The notes: generated from the sequence alone by a model not told the origin. A DNA stretch of 64,000 bases from Sinohyriopsis cumingii (GCA_028554795.2 CM068830.1:49796355-49860354), one strand, 5' to 3'. Positions 11,758 to 19,762 are shown, counted from the first letter of the stretch. Made by a program: numbers and translations.

Positions 11758-12081
11758 AGTAGTGAAGTGGGATACCCTACGGACAATGGAAATTCCAGTC
11801 AAAACACCCCTGGGACACTCTACGGACAAGGGAAATTTAACATGGCGAAAAATCGTGGGACAATCTACGGACAAGGGGAATTTAACATGGGAATAAATCG
11901 TGGGACAATCTACGGACAAGGGGAATTTAACATGGGAATAAATCGTGGGACAATCTACGGACAAGGGGAATTTAACATGGGATTTTTTTTTTTTTAAATT
12001 TTTTAAAAAAAGGGGTAGGCAATTCAAAGACTGTCTCTTTTCGAGAAATATGGCTGGCCCTGAAAAGGGCCTTTGGGTTTT
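11758..12081 (+). repeat. Left terminal inverted repeat of the Polinton
   Basis: Contains a first partial unit and four near-perfect 45-bp tandem units starting at 11811, 11856, 11901 and 11946 (TGGGACAATCTACGGACAA, then GGGGAATTTAACATGGG), then a T-rich/A-rich stretch (11982-12011) and an inner part holding the histone-type stem-loop and its downstream purine block. Similarity with the right repeat ends exactly at the AAAACCC adjoining the hairpin, so both repeats are 324 bp. The 45-bp units may be binding sites for terminal protein or integrase; that is conjecture. Confidence 0.95.
12056..12071 (-). terminator. Histone-type 3' stem-loop after the gene at 12097
   Basis: In the minus-strand sense GGCCCTTTTCAGGGCC: a 6-bp stem (GGCCCT/AGGGCC) and UUUC loop, preceded by ACCCAAA and followed by AGCCA and, about 13 nt later, CTCGAAAAGAGAC. 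It lies 25 nt after the stop at 12097-12099. This matches the replication-dependent histone mRNA processing signal (stem-loop, flank, U7-complementary purine block). Because it is inside the inverted repeat, the same signal serves the plus-strand gene at the other end. Confidence 0.8.
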
Positions 12082-12096
12082 CTTCTTCTTCTTCTT

Positions 12097-12477
12097 CTAA
12101 TTTCTTCTTTTCCTCCACCAACTTCTTATTTTATCTCCAACACTCTTTCTCTTCTTTTTTTTCTCCTTCTCTTCTTTCTTCTCTTCCTCCTCTTCTTCTT
12201 TCTTCCTCTTCTCATTTTCCTCTTCTTTTTCAATTTTTTCGTTCCATGTTCTTATTCTTATCTTTTCCTCTTCATCCTCCTTCTCCTCCTTGATCTCTTT
12301 CATGACACCACTAATCTTGTCCTTTGCTTTCCTTAAATTGTTAATTTCCATCTTTACACGATGGGGACTATAGGAATAATGGTCTTCAACGAGTCTTATT
12401 AGCATCTGTTCCATTATTCCTAAGTTGTCTAAAACGTCTTGCAAGGTTTGTAATTTGTCCATTTGGTTTGACGCCAT
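12097..12477 (-). CDS. Small coiled-coil protein, left-end paralogue A
   Basis: 126 aa from the ATG at 12475-12477; the frame is open further upstream but the shared promoter element (12539-12565) and TATA-like box (12524-12532) favour this start. The N-terminal 40 residues (MDKLQTLQDVLDNL region) resemble the beginnings of the two neighbouring genes at 12885 and 13729; the rest is a highly charged Glu/Lys coiled coil ending in a basic stretch with two tryptophans. No known family recognised. It ends at the inner edge of the inverted repeat with a histone-type stem-loop. Probably an element-encoded early or regulatory protein, by position only. Confidence 0.65.
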   Translation of the reverse strand: MASNQMDKLQTLQDVLDNLGIMEQMLIRLVEDHYSYSPHRVKMEINNLRKAKDKISGVMKEIKEEKEDEEEKIRIRTWNEKIEKEEENEKRKKEEEEEEKKEEKEKKKKRKSVGDKIRSWWRKRRN

Positions 12478-12523
12478 CTTCTTTTTATTCTTTGCAGAAT
12501 GGTTTGAACGACGAATACTGTGG

Positions 12524-12565
12524 GTTCTTATACGAAAAGCGCGTACGTGAAGGAAAACATCCCCC
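12524..12565 (-). promoter_or_regulatory. Promoter module of paralogue A: 27-bp element plus TATA-like box
   Basis: The element GCGCGTACGTGAAGGAAAAC followed by ATCCCCC (12539-12565, plus-strand reading) sits directly upstream of a TATAAGAAC box (12524-12532, minus-strand sense), 62 nt from the ATG. The same arrangement recurs at 13286 and 14151. Confidence 0.65.
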
Positions 12566-12607
12566 AAAAACATAAAATGGATCTTACCTAGATCATGACC
12601 AAACATC

Positions 12608-12634
12608 GCGCGGACGTGAAGGAAAACATCCCCC
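12608..12634 (-). promoter_or_regulatory. Second copy of the 27-bp upstream element
   Basis: GCGCGGACGTGAAGGAAAAC followed by ATCCCCC, about 70 bp further upstream of the 12539 copy. The block from about 12570 to 12634 is homologous to 13316-13390, where the element is degenerate, so this part arose by duplication of the whole gene unit. Confidence 0.55.
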
Positions 12635-12839
12635 TACTTTCTCATTTCATATAATATAACCCTAACTATACTCTCCACATTTGCTAAGAAACCCATAATC
12701 TACTATTCACACAAACATACCTGAGCTCTTACAAACACATACACTTCCACTATTAATAAAGAGTTAGTGTTTATTTTCACACTACTCTACCTACACACAT
12801 TGGCAAATTAATAGTTATTTCTTTTCTAGAGTATTGGGT

Positions 12840-12855
12840 AGCCCTGAAAAGGGCT
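12840..12855 (-). terminator. Histone-type 3' stem-loop after the gene at 12885
   Basis: Minus-strand sense AGCCCTTTTCAGGGCT with UUUC loop, followed by ACCCA and then TAGAAAAGAAAT. It is 29 nt after the TAA at 12885-12887. About 85 bp on its far side (12755-12840) are nearly identical to 13590-13683. Confidence 0.8.
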
Positions 12856-12884
12856 GTTTTGTTTGGAACTTCATGGACACCTGG

Positions 12885-13220
12885 TTAATGGTGGCACCTT
12901 CCAGGCCTGGCGCCACATACACATCTTATCCCCCAGTTACTTTTTACCTTTTGGGGGGAGAGAGCAGAGGCAGGATATGTTGCTTCAGAATCCCAATTTT
13001 CACTCTCTGGGATTTTGAAATTTCTTCTCTCCTTTTCCTCCTCCTCTTCTTTGTTTCTTCTGTCCTCTTTATATCTTCTTTCTTCTTCTTTGTTTCTTCT
13101 TTCCTCCTCTCTTATCCTTCCCTCCTCGACAATGGCTTCCGCGGCCAGTTCATTTAATATGCGCCTGGCATATTCCAGATGCACATGAAGCTCCAACAGT
13201 TTCTCAAGTCTCGTGTTCAT
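12885..13220 (-). CDS. Small coiled-coil protein, left-end paralogue B
   Basis: 111 aa from the ATG at 13218-13220 (the frame extends upstream without another ATG). The N-terminus (MNTRLEKLLELHVHLEYARR) is similar in pattern to paralogues A and C; the middle is a Glu/Arg/Lys helix; the C-terminal third has several cysteines and histidines (CVCGARPGRCHH end). A TATAAATTG box lies 51 nt upstream of the ATG with the 27-bp element beside it, and a histone-type stem-loop lies 29 nt after the stop. Function unknown. Confidence 0.65.
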   Translation of the reverse strand: MNTRLEKLLELHVHLEYARRILNELAAEAIVEEGRIREEERRNKEEERRYKEDRRNKEEEEEKERRNFKIPESENWDSEATYPASALSPQKVKSNWGIRCVCGARPGRCHH

Positions 13221-13270
13221 TTTTTGGTGTTGATCAATCAACAAGGGTAGCTGGACTGCCGAACGAGTTT

Positions 13271-13312
13271 CAATTTATAGTGAAAGCGCGGACGTGAAGG
13301 AAAACATCCCCC
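13271..13312 (-). promoter_or_regulatory. Promoter module of paralogue B
   Basis: TATAAATTG (13271-13279, minus sense) with the 27-bp GCGCGGACGTGAAGG element at 13286-13312, 66 nt from the ATG. The clearest TATA box of the three modules. Confidence 0.7.
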
Positions 13313-13384
13313 TAATAACATAAAATTCATCTTACCTAGATCATGACCAAAAAAAACAACATCGCGCGGACCTAAAAGAAACAC

Positions 13385-13620
13385 TCACTCACTTTTTATG
13401 CTACCCATCACTATTGTAAAATTTTTTATAAATCACTTCAATAGACTATCCACATAAGCAAAGCAATCCAATCTATCTCCAAATATACACCTCAATAACC
13501 CAAAAAAATCATTTTAATCTACTATCCACACCAACTTACTTTTAGCTCTTACTAACACTAACACACTAACACACAAACACATACCCTCACATTTTTTAAG
13601 AGAGAGTTAGTGTTTATTTT
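13385..13620. other. AT-rich spacer between left-end gene units
   Basis: No gene. CA-rich and AT-rich spacer between the upstream region of paralogue B and the conserved region downstream of paralogue C. Homologous in part to 12660-12800. Confidence 0.5.
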
Positions 13621-13682
13621 CACACTACTCTATCTACACACATTGGCAAATTAATAGTTATTTCTTTTCTAGAGTATTGGGT

Positions 13683-13698
13683 AGCCCTGAAAAGGGCT
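13683..13698 (-). terminator. Histone-type 3' stem-loop after the gene at 13729
   Basis: Minus-strand sense AGCCCTTTTCAGGGCT, followed by ACCCA and TAGAAAAGAAAT, 30 nt after the TAA at 13729-13731. Virtually identical in sequence and flanks to the copy at 12840. Confidence 0.8.
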
Positions 13699-13728
13699 GT
13701 TTTTTTGTTTTTGCTATGGCATTCTTTT

Positions 13729-14085
13729 TTAGTTTCTAAGAATGCGATGTCCTCTGAGGATAGACTTTCTGGCGATAGGTCTGCTTCTTCGGAAAGAGAA
13801 GAAGAACTCTTTGGTGTCGATACGGCAATCGACAAAGCCTCTGTCAGCTTCAGGTTGCTGCTGTTGCTGTTGTTGCTGCTGTTGCTGCTGTTTCTGAAGT
13901 CTGTACTTCTCTGTCCATTCTTCTTTCTCCCTGTTCATTTCTTCTCTGAAGAGCTCTTCTATCAGGTCTTCAGTGATTTTTAACATTCTCACATTCTCTA
14001 TTTCTTCTGGCTTCGGTATCAGACTGTGTCTGACCCTATGCAAATTCACGTAGGCTTCGTTGAGCTTAGCTAGTTTGGAGCACAT
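13729..14085 (-). CDS. Small coiled-coil protein with polyglutamine, left-end paralogue C
   Basis: 118 aa from the ATG at 14083-14085 (open upstream, but only with a TTG). The N-terminus (MCSKLAKLNEAYVNLHRVRH) matches the heptad pattern of paralogues A and B. A run of 12 glutamines follows at about residues 68-79, then a basic C-terminus. It has the same upstream 27-bp element (66 nt from the ATG) and downstream histone-type stem-loop. The box between them is TTTAAGAAC instead of TATAA. Function unknown. Confidence 0.65.
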   Translation of the reverse strand: MCSKLAKLNEAYVNLHRVRHSLIPKPEEIENVRMLKITEDLIEELFREEMNREKEEWTEKYRLQKQQQQQQQQQQQQPEADRGFVDCRIDTKEFFFSFRRSRPIARKSILRGHRILRN

Positions 14086-14135
14086 CTTCTTAGGAGGATG
14101 AGTCGACAATGGATGGCTAGACTGGGAACAACCCG

Positions 14136-14177
14136 GTTCTTAAAGTGAAAGCGCGGACGTGAAGGAAAACATCCCCC
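14136..14177 (-). promoter_or_regulatory. Promoter module of paralogue C
   Basis: TTTAAGAAC (14136-14144, minus sense) with the 27-bp GCGCGGACGTGAAGG element at 14151-14177; same spacing to the ATG as in paralogue B. Confidence 0.6.
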
Positions 14178-14179
14178 AC

Positions 14180-14410
14180 ACGGTTTTCGAGCCGCAACGT
14201 TCATGAGAGGGATAGTAAGAAATGAAAGAGCATCAATCCAACATTCTTATAGCTAAACAAACCACAAAGGCATTTTTTTTCAAAACACAACATTTTTTAT
14301 TCAAAAATCACTTAACACTAACTAACAACAACATTTTTAACAATAATCCAACACTATAACATCAAACAATTTTTTTTCAAATACCAAACATTTTTTTCTT
14401 CAAATACAAT
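14180..14410 (-). terminator. AT-rich 3' region of the capsid-block transcript with AATAAA
   Basis: Non-coding AT-rich stretch after the protease stop. An AATAAA polyadenylation signal in minus-strand sense lies at 14296-14301. No stem-loop of the histone type is present here, in contrast to the adjoining left-end genes. Confidence 0.6.
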
Positions 14411-14971
14411 CTACTTTAAACAAGGCTGACAACGTTGTGAATGAAATTGTGATTTCCACTGTTGGAAATCATTAGGCCATTGATGGACACTACGTTTCCT
14501 AGCTTGAGACAAAAGATAAGCATAATGGTCACAAAACCATCGATCTACTTTCACATCGTTTCTAGCAGAAGAACGAGGATCAAAATGAGTCACTAAATGT
14601 TCTAAGGAATAGCCCAGGCTGCGATGATGCAGAAAATACACACAGTATTGTCCACACACCAAGGAATCTGTGCCTTGTAATTTCACGTTATTGAATCGGG
14701 TGGTCTGAGCATTTCTTCTCATAAAGTCGATGATATCGTCTTCCAAAGGCGGCAATCCATACGAATCGAAATATTCCACACATCCTTCTTGAGGAAAGTA
14801 GACGGCTACCCAGTGGGTTCCTGGGAGATGACTATCGTCCGTGTTGATCACGTAAGCTTGATGGTCTTTAGGTTTGCGATGAGGGAGTTCATCTTTAGCA
14901 CAGACGACGGGATTCCAAGAAGCCGTATACGAACTATGGTTCAAAAGGTAATAAAGTTCCCAGGTATCCAT
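14411..14971 (-). CDS. Adenain-like cysteine protease (capsid maturation)
   Basis: 186 aa. Fold class: Ulp1/adenovirus-protease (C5/C48) family, which cleaves capsid precursors in Polintons and adenoviruses. Catalytic residues are visible in the right order and spacing: His53 (GTHWVAVYF), Asp69 (EYFDSYG), Gln99 (LQGTDS) and Cys106 (VCGQYC), with Gln to Cys spacing of 7 as in adenain. It is the last gene of the compact capsid block, 25 nt after the upstream gene, and is followed by an AATAAA. Length is normal for the family and no break is seen. Confidence 0.92.
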   Translation of the reverse strand: MDTWELYYLLNHSSYTASWNPVVCAKDELPHRKPKDHQAYVINTDDSHLPGTHWVAVYFPQEGCVEYFDSYGLPPLEDDIIDFMRRNAQTTRFNNVKLQGTDSLVCGQYCVYFLHHRSLGYSLEHLVTHFDPRSSARNDVKVDRWFCDHYAYLLSQARKRSVHQWPNDFQQWKSQFHSQRCQPCLK

Positions 14972-14996
14972 TGATTTGTGTTGTTTTTTTTCTTCT

Positions 14997-15500
14997 TCAC
15001 AGGTAATAATAAGTCGTCAATTCGATCCTGACTTTTTGCTTGAAAATGTCTGACGAATAAACGGTTATTCGTTCTGTTTCCTCACTCTGATTCAGGAGAG
15101 CTTCGATACGATGGATCTCTTGAGTGGTTAATGCTGGACAAGAATGTTCACGCAAGTCTTTATACCACTGGTGCAACACGTCTTTGTTCGAGATGAGACT
15201 CCAAGCTTCGTCCAGATACTCGTCCAATTTTTCTTCTTGACTCAACATCAGGCATTTATCGTGTTGAATTTGACTGGGATGATCGTTTTGACATCCATAG
15301 CAATTTTTCTTGATCAATTCCGTCATTTTGTCGACCAAGTGTTTGGCAAAACAGGAGACTAAATGGGCTTCTTGTTCTGGCCATCTCGACTTCATCAAAA
15401 CTTCTTCGTCTTTGTCTTGAGATTCTTCTCCTTCCACGGTCTCCTCACATTCCATCTCCAAAGTTTCTCCACTAGGTAAAGAGGGATAACAGTCTTCCAT
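14997..15500 (-). CDS. Conserved-looking acidic protein with a Cys/His cluster, unknown
   Basis: 167 aa with an ATG at 15498-15500. The first 35 residues are strongly acidic. The centre holds CYGCQNDHPSQIQHDKC, a Cys-x2-Cys...His...His...Cys cluster that could bind a metal. The C-terminal part is predicted helical. It lies 6 nt downstream of the major capsid gene and 25 nt upstream of the protease, so it belongs to the virion block by position. I do not recognise the family. Confidence 0.75.
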   Translation of the reverse strand: MEDCYPSLPSGETLEMECEETVEGEESQDKDEEVLMKSRWPEQEAHLVSCFAKHLVDKMTELIKKNCYGCQNDHPSQIQHDKCLMLSQEEKLDEYLDEAWSLISNKDVLHQWYKDLREHSCPALTTQEIHRIEALLNQSEETERITVYSSDIFKQKVRIELTTYYYL

Positions 15501-15506
15501 GGCTTT

Positions 15507-16817
15507 CTAATAATCTAGAATGACTTCTCTCAAACTGTTGATTTCTATCGTATTATCGAATTCTGCATACAGGATGACGTTCACTGTTGTTGTCAGAGGA
15601 TTTGCAAACTGAAGTTCCACACGAATCTGGCCAGATTTTATAGGGTGGAAATGTCCCTCGTCGCTGCCTTGGTCTGGAGTGAAATCGAAAGCCCACAAAG
15701 CATAGCCTCCGTCATAATCGTCGTACGTAATGCCGTGAGTGGTGTTGGTTCCTAACTGTCCGGTGGCTTCGTACAGGGACAAGTACGATCTCAAGTAATT
15801 CTTCTTGGCAAAGTCAGGTTCGAAAGGTCGGGTACACAAGGTCTTGCCATCACGACTGACTTCGATTTTCTTCACTAAAAAGTGTTGAAAGTTAAAAGGA
15901 TTTTCACCGAAGGCTCCGTTGAAGGCTGAATTCGTGACCATACCAAGGATCAAACGTTTGGGTAACTGTCCTTGGAACAGATGATCTTCGGTTATGGATT
16001 GCAGTCCAGCAGAAATGGTGAACGTTTTCACTTCCACGCGTCGGATGGGATACTTGGCTGTCGTTCTGCTCAACGTCTGACTGATGTCGTTTGCCACTTT
16101 GGGTAACACTTCCACGCACCGTACGTAGAGTCTGGCTTGTAGGATTGTGCTTTTAGGATTGCCACCTTTAGTAGCATCACCATCAGCCAACAAATGGAAA
16201 GCGGCACTGCTGCGATTCAGTCTCAGGCGCACATTGACACCGTTCAGCAAATATTTCTCTTGCAACCACATGTCCAAATGCAAACGATCCATCAGTTCTA
16301 AACTCTTTCCACCTAGGATTTTCTTTTGTCTTTCCTCAAAGCCGTCATTGTCTTTTTTTAATGTGTTGAACTCGTTCGCTTCGTCAGGTTCCCACAGCAC
16401 ACAAGCATTGAGATGAGTATCCTTGGCATCTATTCCGTACGTCAAGAGATTTTCCAGGTAGGCACGGTAAGGGTAAGTATCCATGCTACTGCTGACTAGT
16501 TTGTTATTCAAGTACAAGTCCACTGAGCTGAACAAGGAATGCATGAAATTGTTGACGGGAGCTATATTCTCAGTGTCTTCTACTGCATCATCATCCTTAT
16601 CTAGAACTTGGACTTTCAGGTACAAGTAACTGCTATTCAGATCGATGTAATCTTCGGGCTGTCCTTTGATTTCAAACTCGATGGGAGCTGAGGCTGTCAA
16701 TGAGGAGACGGGATGAAATTCCACCCATTGGGATTCTTGCATGGTCATCATGGTGGGGGGCATGGCAAACAGATCCAGTTCCGTCTTGGAACAAGCGCAA
16801 GACTCTCGGTGCATCAT
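15507..16817 (-). CDS. Major capsid protein, double jelly-roll
   Basis: 436 aa. Polinton major capsid protein that would form the hexagonal capsomers of an icosahedral particle. Recognised by the N-terminal region with LNSSYLYLKVQV, the PVNNFMHSLFSSVDLYLNNK segment and TYPYRAYLENLLTYG, all typical of the family; a second beta-rich half follows (GFDFTPDQ-like region near the C-terminus). Length is close to the family norm. Two adjacent ATGs at 16817 and 16814 are possible starts. Neighbours are the PX-like gene upstream (19 nt) and the Cys/His protein downstream (6 nt). Confidence 0.92.
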   Translation of the reverse strand: MMHRESCACSKTELDLFAMPPTMMTMQESQWVEFHPVSSLTASAPIEFEIKGQPEDYIDLNSSYLYLKVQVLDKDDDAVEDTENIAPVNNFMHSLFSSVDLYLNNKLVSSSMDTYPYRAYLENLLTYGIDAKDTHLNACVLWEPDEANEFNTLKKDNDGFEERQKKILGGKSLELMDRLHLDMWLQEKYLLNGVNVRLRLNRSSAAFHLLADGDATKGGNPKSTILQARLYVRCVEVLPKVANDISQTLSRTTAKYPIRRVEVKTFTISAGLQSITEDHLFQGQLPKRLILGMVTNSAFNGAFGENPFNFQHFLVKKIEVSRDGKTLCTRPFEPDFAKKNYLRSYLSLYEATGQLGTNTTHGITYDDYDGGYALWAFDFTPDQGSDEGHFHPIKSGQIRVELQFANPLTTTVNVILYAEFDNTIEINSLREVILDY

Positions 16818-16836
16818 TTTTTGTTGTTGCTGTGTT

Positions 16837-17256
16837 TCAATAATCGAAAACGTCTAAGTCTCGAACGGTTCTTCTTTTCTTGGCCTTTCTCGCTTGAAGT
16901 CTGGTGAAAGGGTGTTTTCTTCTTCGTCGTCTCTTTCTGCCTTGTCCTTGCTGAATGCTTGACTCGGTAGCCTGCAGGGCATTTATAGGTGTGTCTCGTC
17001 GGCCTAAAATGTCTTTGCCCGTTTGCAGCAAGACATTTTTGCCTGCCCTCATGAAGGCTTCTTTAGGGTTCTGTTTGTCGATGATGACATTTTGGAGAAA
17101 TTCTTTGCCTTGTGTCAGTGCCGCATCTTTCAAGGCGTGCAATCCTCGTGTCACCATCGGTTTCAACACTGGGGCCACCGAACGAAAGGCCGATTTTAAC
17201 ATGTCTCCTAAACCGTGTCCTCGCTGTCGAGCCACCCCTTGGTACACTGGATACAT
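16837..17256 (-). CDS. PX-like minor virion / core protein
   Basis: 139 aa. The N-terminal half has the pattern GHGLGDMLKSAFRSVAPVLK followed by an amphipathic helix, as in Polinton PX and related adenoviral core or lytic proteins; the C-terminal third is very basic (GRKRRRRRK and KAKKRR), suitable for DNA binding or nuclear import. It lies between penton and major capsid genes with gaps of 7 and 19 nt. Assignment rests on pattern and position. Confidence 0.75.
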   Translation of the reverse strand: MYPVYQGVARQRGHGLGDMLKSAFRSVAPVLKPMVTRGLHALKDAALTQGKEFLQNVIIDKQNPKEAFMRAGKNVLLQTGKDILGRRDTPINALQATESSIQQGQGRKRRRRRKHPFTRLQARKAKKRRTVRDLDVFDY

Positions 17257-17263
17257 GACTTAC

Positions 17264-18211
17264 TTACGAGTCGTGAGAGAACCGTTTTCGAAAATGGAGT
17301 TTCACCGTGACTTTTCCTTTGTTGGTGAATGGAATATTTTGTCCCAAATCTCCTTTTATAGTAATGTTGACCGTGTCCAAATACGACTTAGTGACCGGCA
17401 AATAGTGAGGATGGACAAATTCGCGGTGGACGTGATAAGTGTTTCCACCTTCCTCGTCAGCGTTTGTGGCAGAATCCACTTTGAAAGGAATGACACGCAG
17501 TAACGGTACGGAGGTGTGTCCCACCACGTTGTATTCCACCACATCGGAGTACACGAACATCAAATTCAGTCCTTGGTTCAGTTCTACCGGGGTACGAAAA
17601 TACTGGCCAAAAGTCACGTTGTCGAAAATGACTGGTAATTCGGGTGATGTTTTTTGTTCTAAGCTCTTCCTCAGCTCCATGTCCCCGCCCAACATGTCAA
17701 ACAATTCAGGACAAAATATAATGGACACGATTTTACTTCGCTCAAATTTCATCAAGAAGCGACGAGCTACTTTGTGGTACTCCATGGTGACACTTTTGTT
17801 CCTGAAATTGTCCTTCTTAAAAACTTCCCCAAACACACCATTAAACTTGGAGGCTATGGCGCTGACCAAATGATGACCACTGAAATAATAGCCTGGGAGA
17901 ATCACAAAGTTGTAGGTCCACGTTTTAAGTTTCTCATCATATTTTTTATTGTCATATTTGACATTCTTATCCAAGTACTCTTGCAATTGCTCGTCATGAA
18001 CTTCCACCTTAAAAGTATTTTGATTGGCAAGGACATTGTGGACTTGGGTCGGGTGAATCATTTCCACTAAAGCCACTTCCCAATGGGCTTCGTGATCTAA
18101 GGGGATGGCTTGAGGTAATTTGGCTGTGTAACAGCACAACGTGTTGTTGGGAAACACCTCCATGGAACTGTCACTGGGTAAGGTTAAGTAAAATTGGTTT
18201 TGGTGACTCAT
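17264..18211 (-). CDS. Penton / minor capsid protein, single jelly-roll
   Basis: 315 aa. The N-terminus FYLTLPSDSS...FPNNTLCCYTAKLPQ, WEVALVEM and the later TYNFVILPGYYFSGHHLV segment are typical of Polinton penton proteins, which form the fivefold vertices. The ATG at 18209-18211 overlaps the stop of the upstream membrane-protein gene in an ATGA, a layout also kept in the old copy at 216-219. No break is seen. Confidence 0.88.
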   Translation of the reverse strand: MSHQNQFYLTLPSDSSMEVFPNNTLCCYTAKLPQAIPLDHEAHWEVALVEMIHPTQVHNVLANQNTFKVEVHDEQLQEYLDKNVKYDNKKYDEKLKTWTYNFVILPGYYFSGHHLVSAIASKFNGVFGEVFKKDNFRNKSVTMEYHKVARRFLMKFERSKIVSIIFCPELFDMLGGDMELRKSLEQKTSPELPVIFDNVTFGQYFRTPVELNQGLNLMFVYSDVVEYNVVGHTSVPLLRVIPFKVDSATNADEEGGNTYHVHREFVHPHYLPVTKSYLDTVNITIKGDLGQNIPFTNKGKVTVKLHFRKRFSHDS

Positions 18212-18624
18212 AATTCCAGAGTTCTGTGGCTGTCCGAGGGGTTAGTGGATGTCAGAGGCGTGTCTCCGCCCAAAATGGGGTTCTGGTTGTGGTTGTTGGA
18301 GTGGTGACTGGCACTAACACTGGCACTGGACACAACGTTCCCGTTCGAGGAGAATTTCAGGGAGGGATTGGGAAGTAGGTAACCGATGCAACTGCTCAAT
18401 AAAATGGTCCACAATTGTTTGTCTCCTTGTTGCAAACTCAAATTGGCGATGGCTGCCCCGATGACACAATACACCACGAAGATTTGGCAGAAAAAGACGA
18501 TTTGCGTTTTAGGCACACGTTCTCCGCACCACACCCACAAGGGTTGTTTTTGTAAATCTTGCACAGAAGAACTAGGGGAAGAAGGACTGGTCGACGTAGC
18601 TGCGTCTGATGTGTGAAAGGGCAT
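18208..18624 (-). CDS. Small two-helix membrane protein of the Polinton capsid block
   Basis: 138 aa from the ATG at 18622-18624. Two hydrophobic segments: FFCQIFVVYCVIGAAIANLS (about residues 44-63) and LWTILLSSCIGYLL (about 73-86), followed by PNP and a Ser/Asn-rich tail. The start lies 5 nt after the integrase stop and the stop overlaps the penton start. The gene is conserved in the old copy at 216-620, so it is a real Polinton gene. Role unknown; a membrane-active or internal-membrane virion protein is possible. Confidence 0.75.
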   Translation of the reverse strand: MPFHTSDAATSTSPSSPSSSVQDLQKQPLWVWCGERVPKTQIVFFCQIFVVYCVIGAAIANLSLQQGDKQLWTILLSSCIGYLLPNPSLKFSSNGNVVSSASVSASHHSNNHNQNPILGGDTPLTSTNPSDSHRTLEL

Positions 18625-18629
18625 GATGG

Positions 18630-19742
18630 TCACTTCTTCTTTTTATAGTCGATGACTTGCGAAGCGTCGATCCAAGAATCGAAACTGGGTGGATATCCTT
18701 TCCAACGTACTTTGACTTCTTTGACACGTCGTTTGCCCACTTTACCGGTTCTGCGTTCGAGAATGCTTTCGATGTCGTACACGTCGTCTTCTTTTTTGGT
18801 GACACGTTGTAACTCGGGCAAATAAAACGTTCCTTTGAGTACTTCTCCGTTCATGTCTTCCAATTTATAGACGGCAGGATGACGGCCATGCACTCGTCCA
18901 GTGACGCGAAACAGTTCGGTCGTCCAGTTAGGTAAGTAACCTTTGTCGAAAGTGCGTTTGGTTTTGCCAATGCGCACCCAATCTCCTACGGTCAACTCTC
19001 CACTTTTCTTGGGGACAGCCCTCGTCGGGGACGTACCGAACAGGCGCTCGAACACCAGCACTTCGTTGTCGGGAGTCACGTCTTGCGGGGCACGTCCGAT
19101 GCTTCGATGGTAAGATTGGTTGTACGCTTGCACCAGGTGCGGTAAGATGTCGATGTACTTCAGAGTGTGGTGATGCGTAAAATATTTCCACATGCGTTCT
19201 TTCAAAGTGCGTTGAAAACGTTCCACGATGCTGGCTTTGGTTTCGGGATTTTCGGTGGTAAAAAAATGAATGTCACGTTTCTTTAATTCTTTTTGGAAAG
19301 ATTGGTTCAGAAATTCGGTGCCTTTGTCCGTTTGCCATCGAAGAGGGCGACGGCCGCTTTGTTTCAACACCCGTTGCAGGGCTCGCACTAACTCGCTGCT
19401 CGATTTGGAAGTCAAGGGCACGACCCAGGCAAATTTGGAAAAGACGTCGATGACACAAAACAAATATTTGTAGCCGCGATTGTAGCTGGCCAAATGAGAG
19501 ACATCGGCTAAATCGGCTTGCCATTGATGATCGATGCCTTCCACTCGGGTGCGACTTCTGGCAAACTTGCGTCGAATGGGTTTGTGCAAAGTGTAGGTAG
19601 CTTGTTCTTGTAACCATCGTTGCACTTGAGGTAAACGGAGACTTTTCAGTCGTGTTTTGGCAGCACGATACAATTTTTGAACTCCTGCGTAACCTGCAGG
19701 ATGCGAGGGATCGTAGTAAATGCTAGCTAAGACTTTTTCCAT
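18630..19742 (-). CDS. Retroviral-type integrase with C-terminal chromodomain
   Basis: 370 aa from the ATG at 19740-19742 (upstream open codons start with GTG). Inserts the element and generates 6-bp duplications. Seen: an N-terminal region beginning MEKVLASIYYDPSHP as is usual for Polinton integrases, a DDE core with D77 (WQADLADVS), D139 (QTDKGTEF) and E175 (IVERFQRTL), 35 residues between the last two, and a chromodomain near the C-terminus (YDIESILERR, RWKGYP, DSWIDAS). A chromodomain may steer integration to marked chromatin. Intact; a 3' scrap of the same gene remains at 626-748. Confidence 0.95.
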   Translation of the reverse strand: MEKVLASIYYDPSHPAGYAGVQKLYRAAKTRLKSLRLPQVQRWLQEQATYTLHKPIRRKFARSRTRVEGIDHQWQADLADVSHLASYNRGYKYLFCVIDVFSKFAWVVPLTSKSSSELVRALQRVLKQSGRRPLRWQTDKGTEFLNQSFQKELKKRDIHFFTTENPETKASIVERFQRTLKERMWKYFTHHHTLKYIDILPHLVQAYNQSYHRSIGRAPQDVTPDNEVLVFERLFGTSPTRAVPKKSGELTVGDWVRIGKTKRTFDKGYLPNWTTELFRVTGRVHGRHPAVYKLEDMNGEVLKGTFYLPELQRVTKKEDDVYDIESILERRTGKVGKRRVKEVKVRWKGYPPSFDSWIDASQVIDYKKKK

Positions 19743-19762
19743 TTTTTGTGTTGATTGGTGTG

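Noticed and set aside
11811-11990. CRISPR-like array
   Set aside because: Units are directly adjacent with no unique spacers, lie in a Polinton inverted repeat, and the genome is eukaryotic.
13846-13893. Non-coding (GCT)n microsatellite
   Set aside because: It is the polyglutamine run of paralogue C in a frame that has promoter and 3'-end signals, so it is counted as coding.
18639-18646. TATAAAAAG box for the membrane-protein gene
   Set aside because: It is only about 15 nt from the ATG and encodes the Tyr-Lys-Lys end of the integrase, so it is explained by coding sequence.
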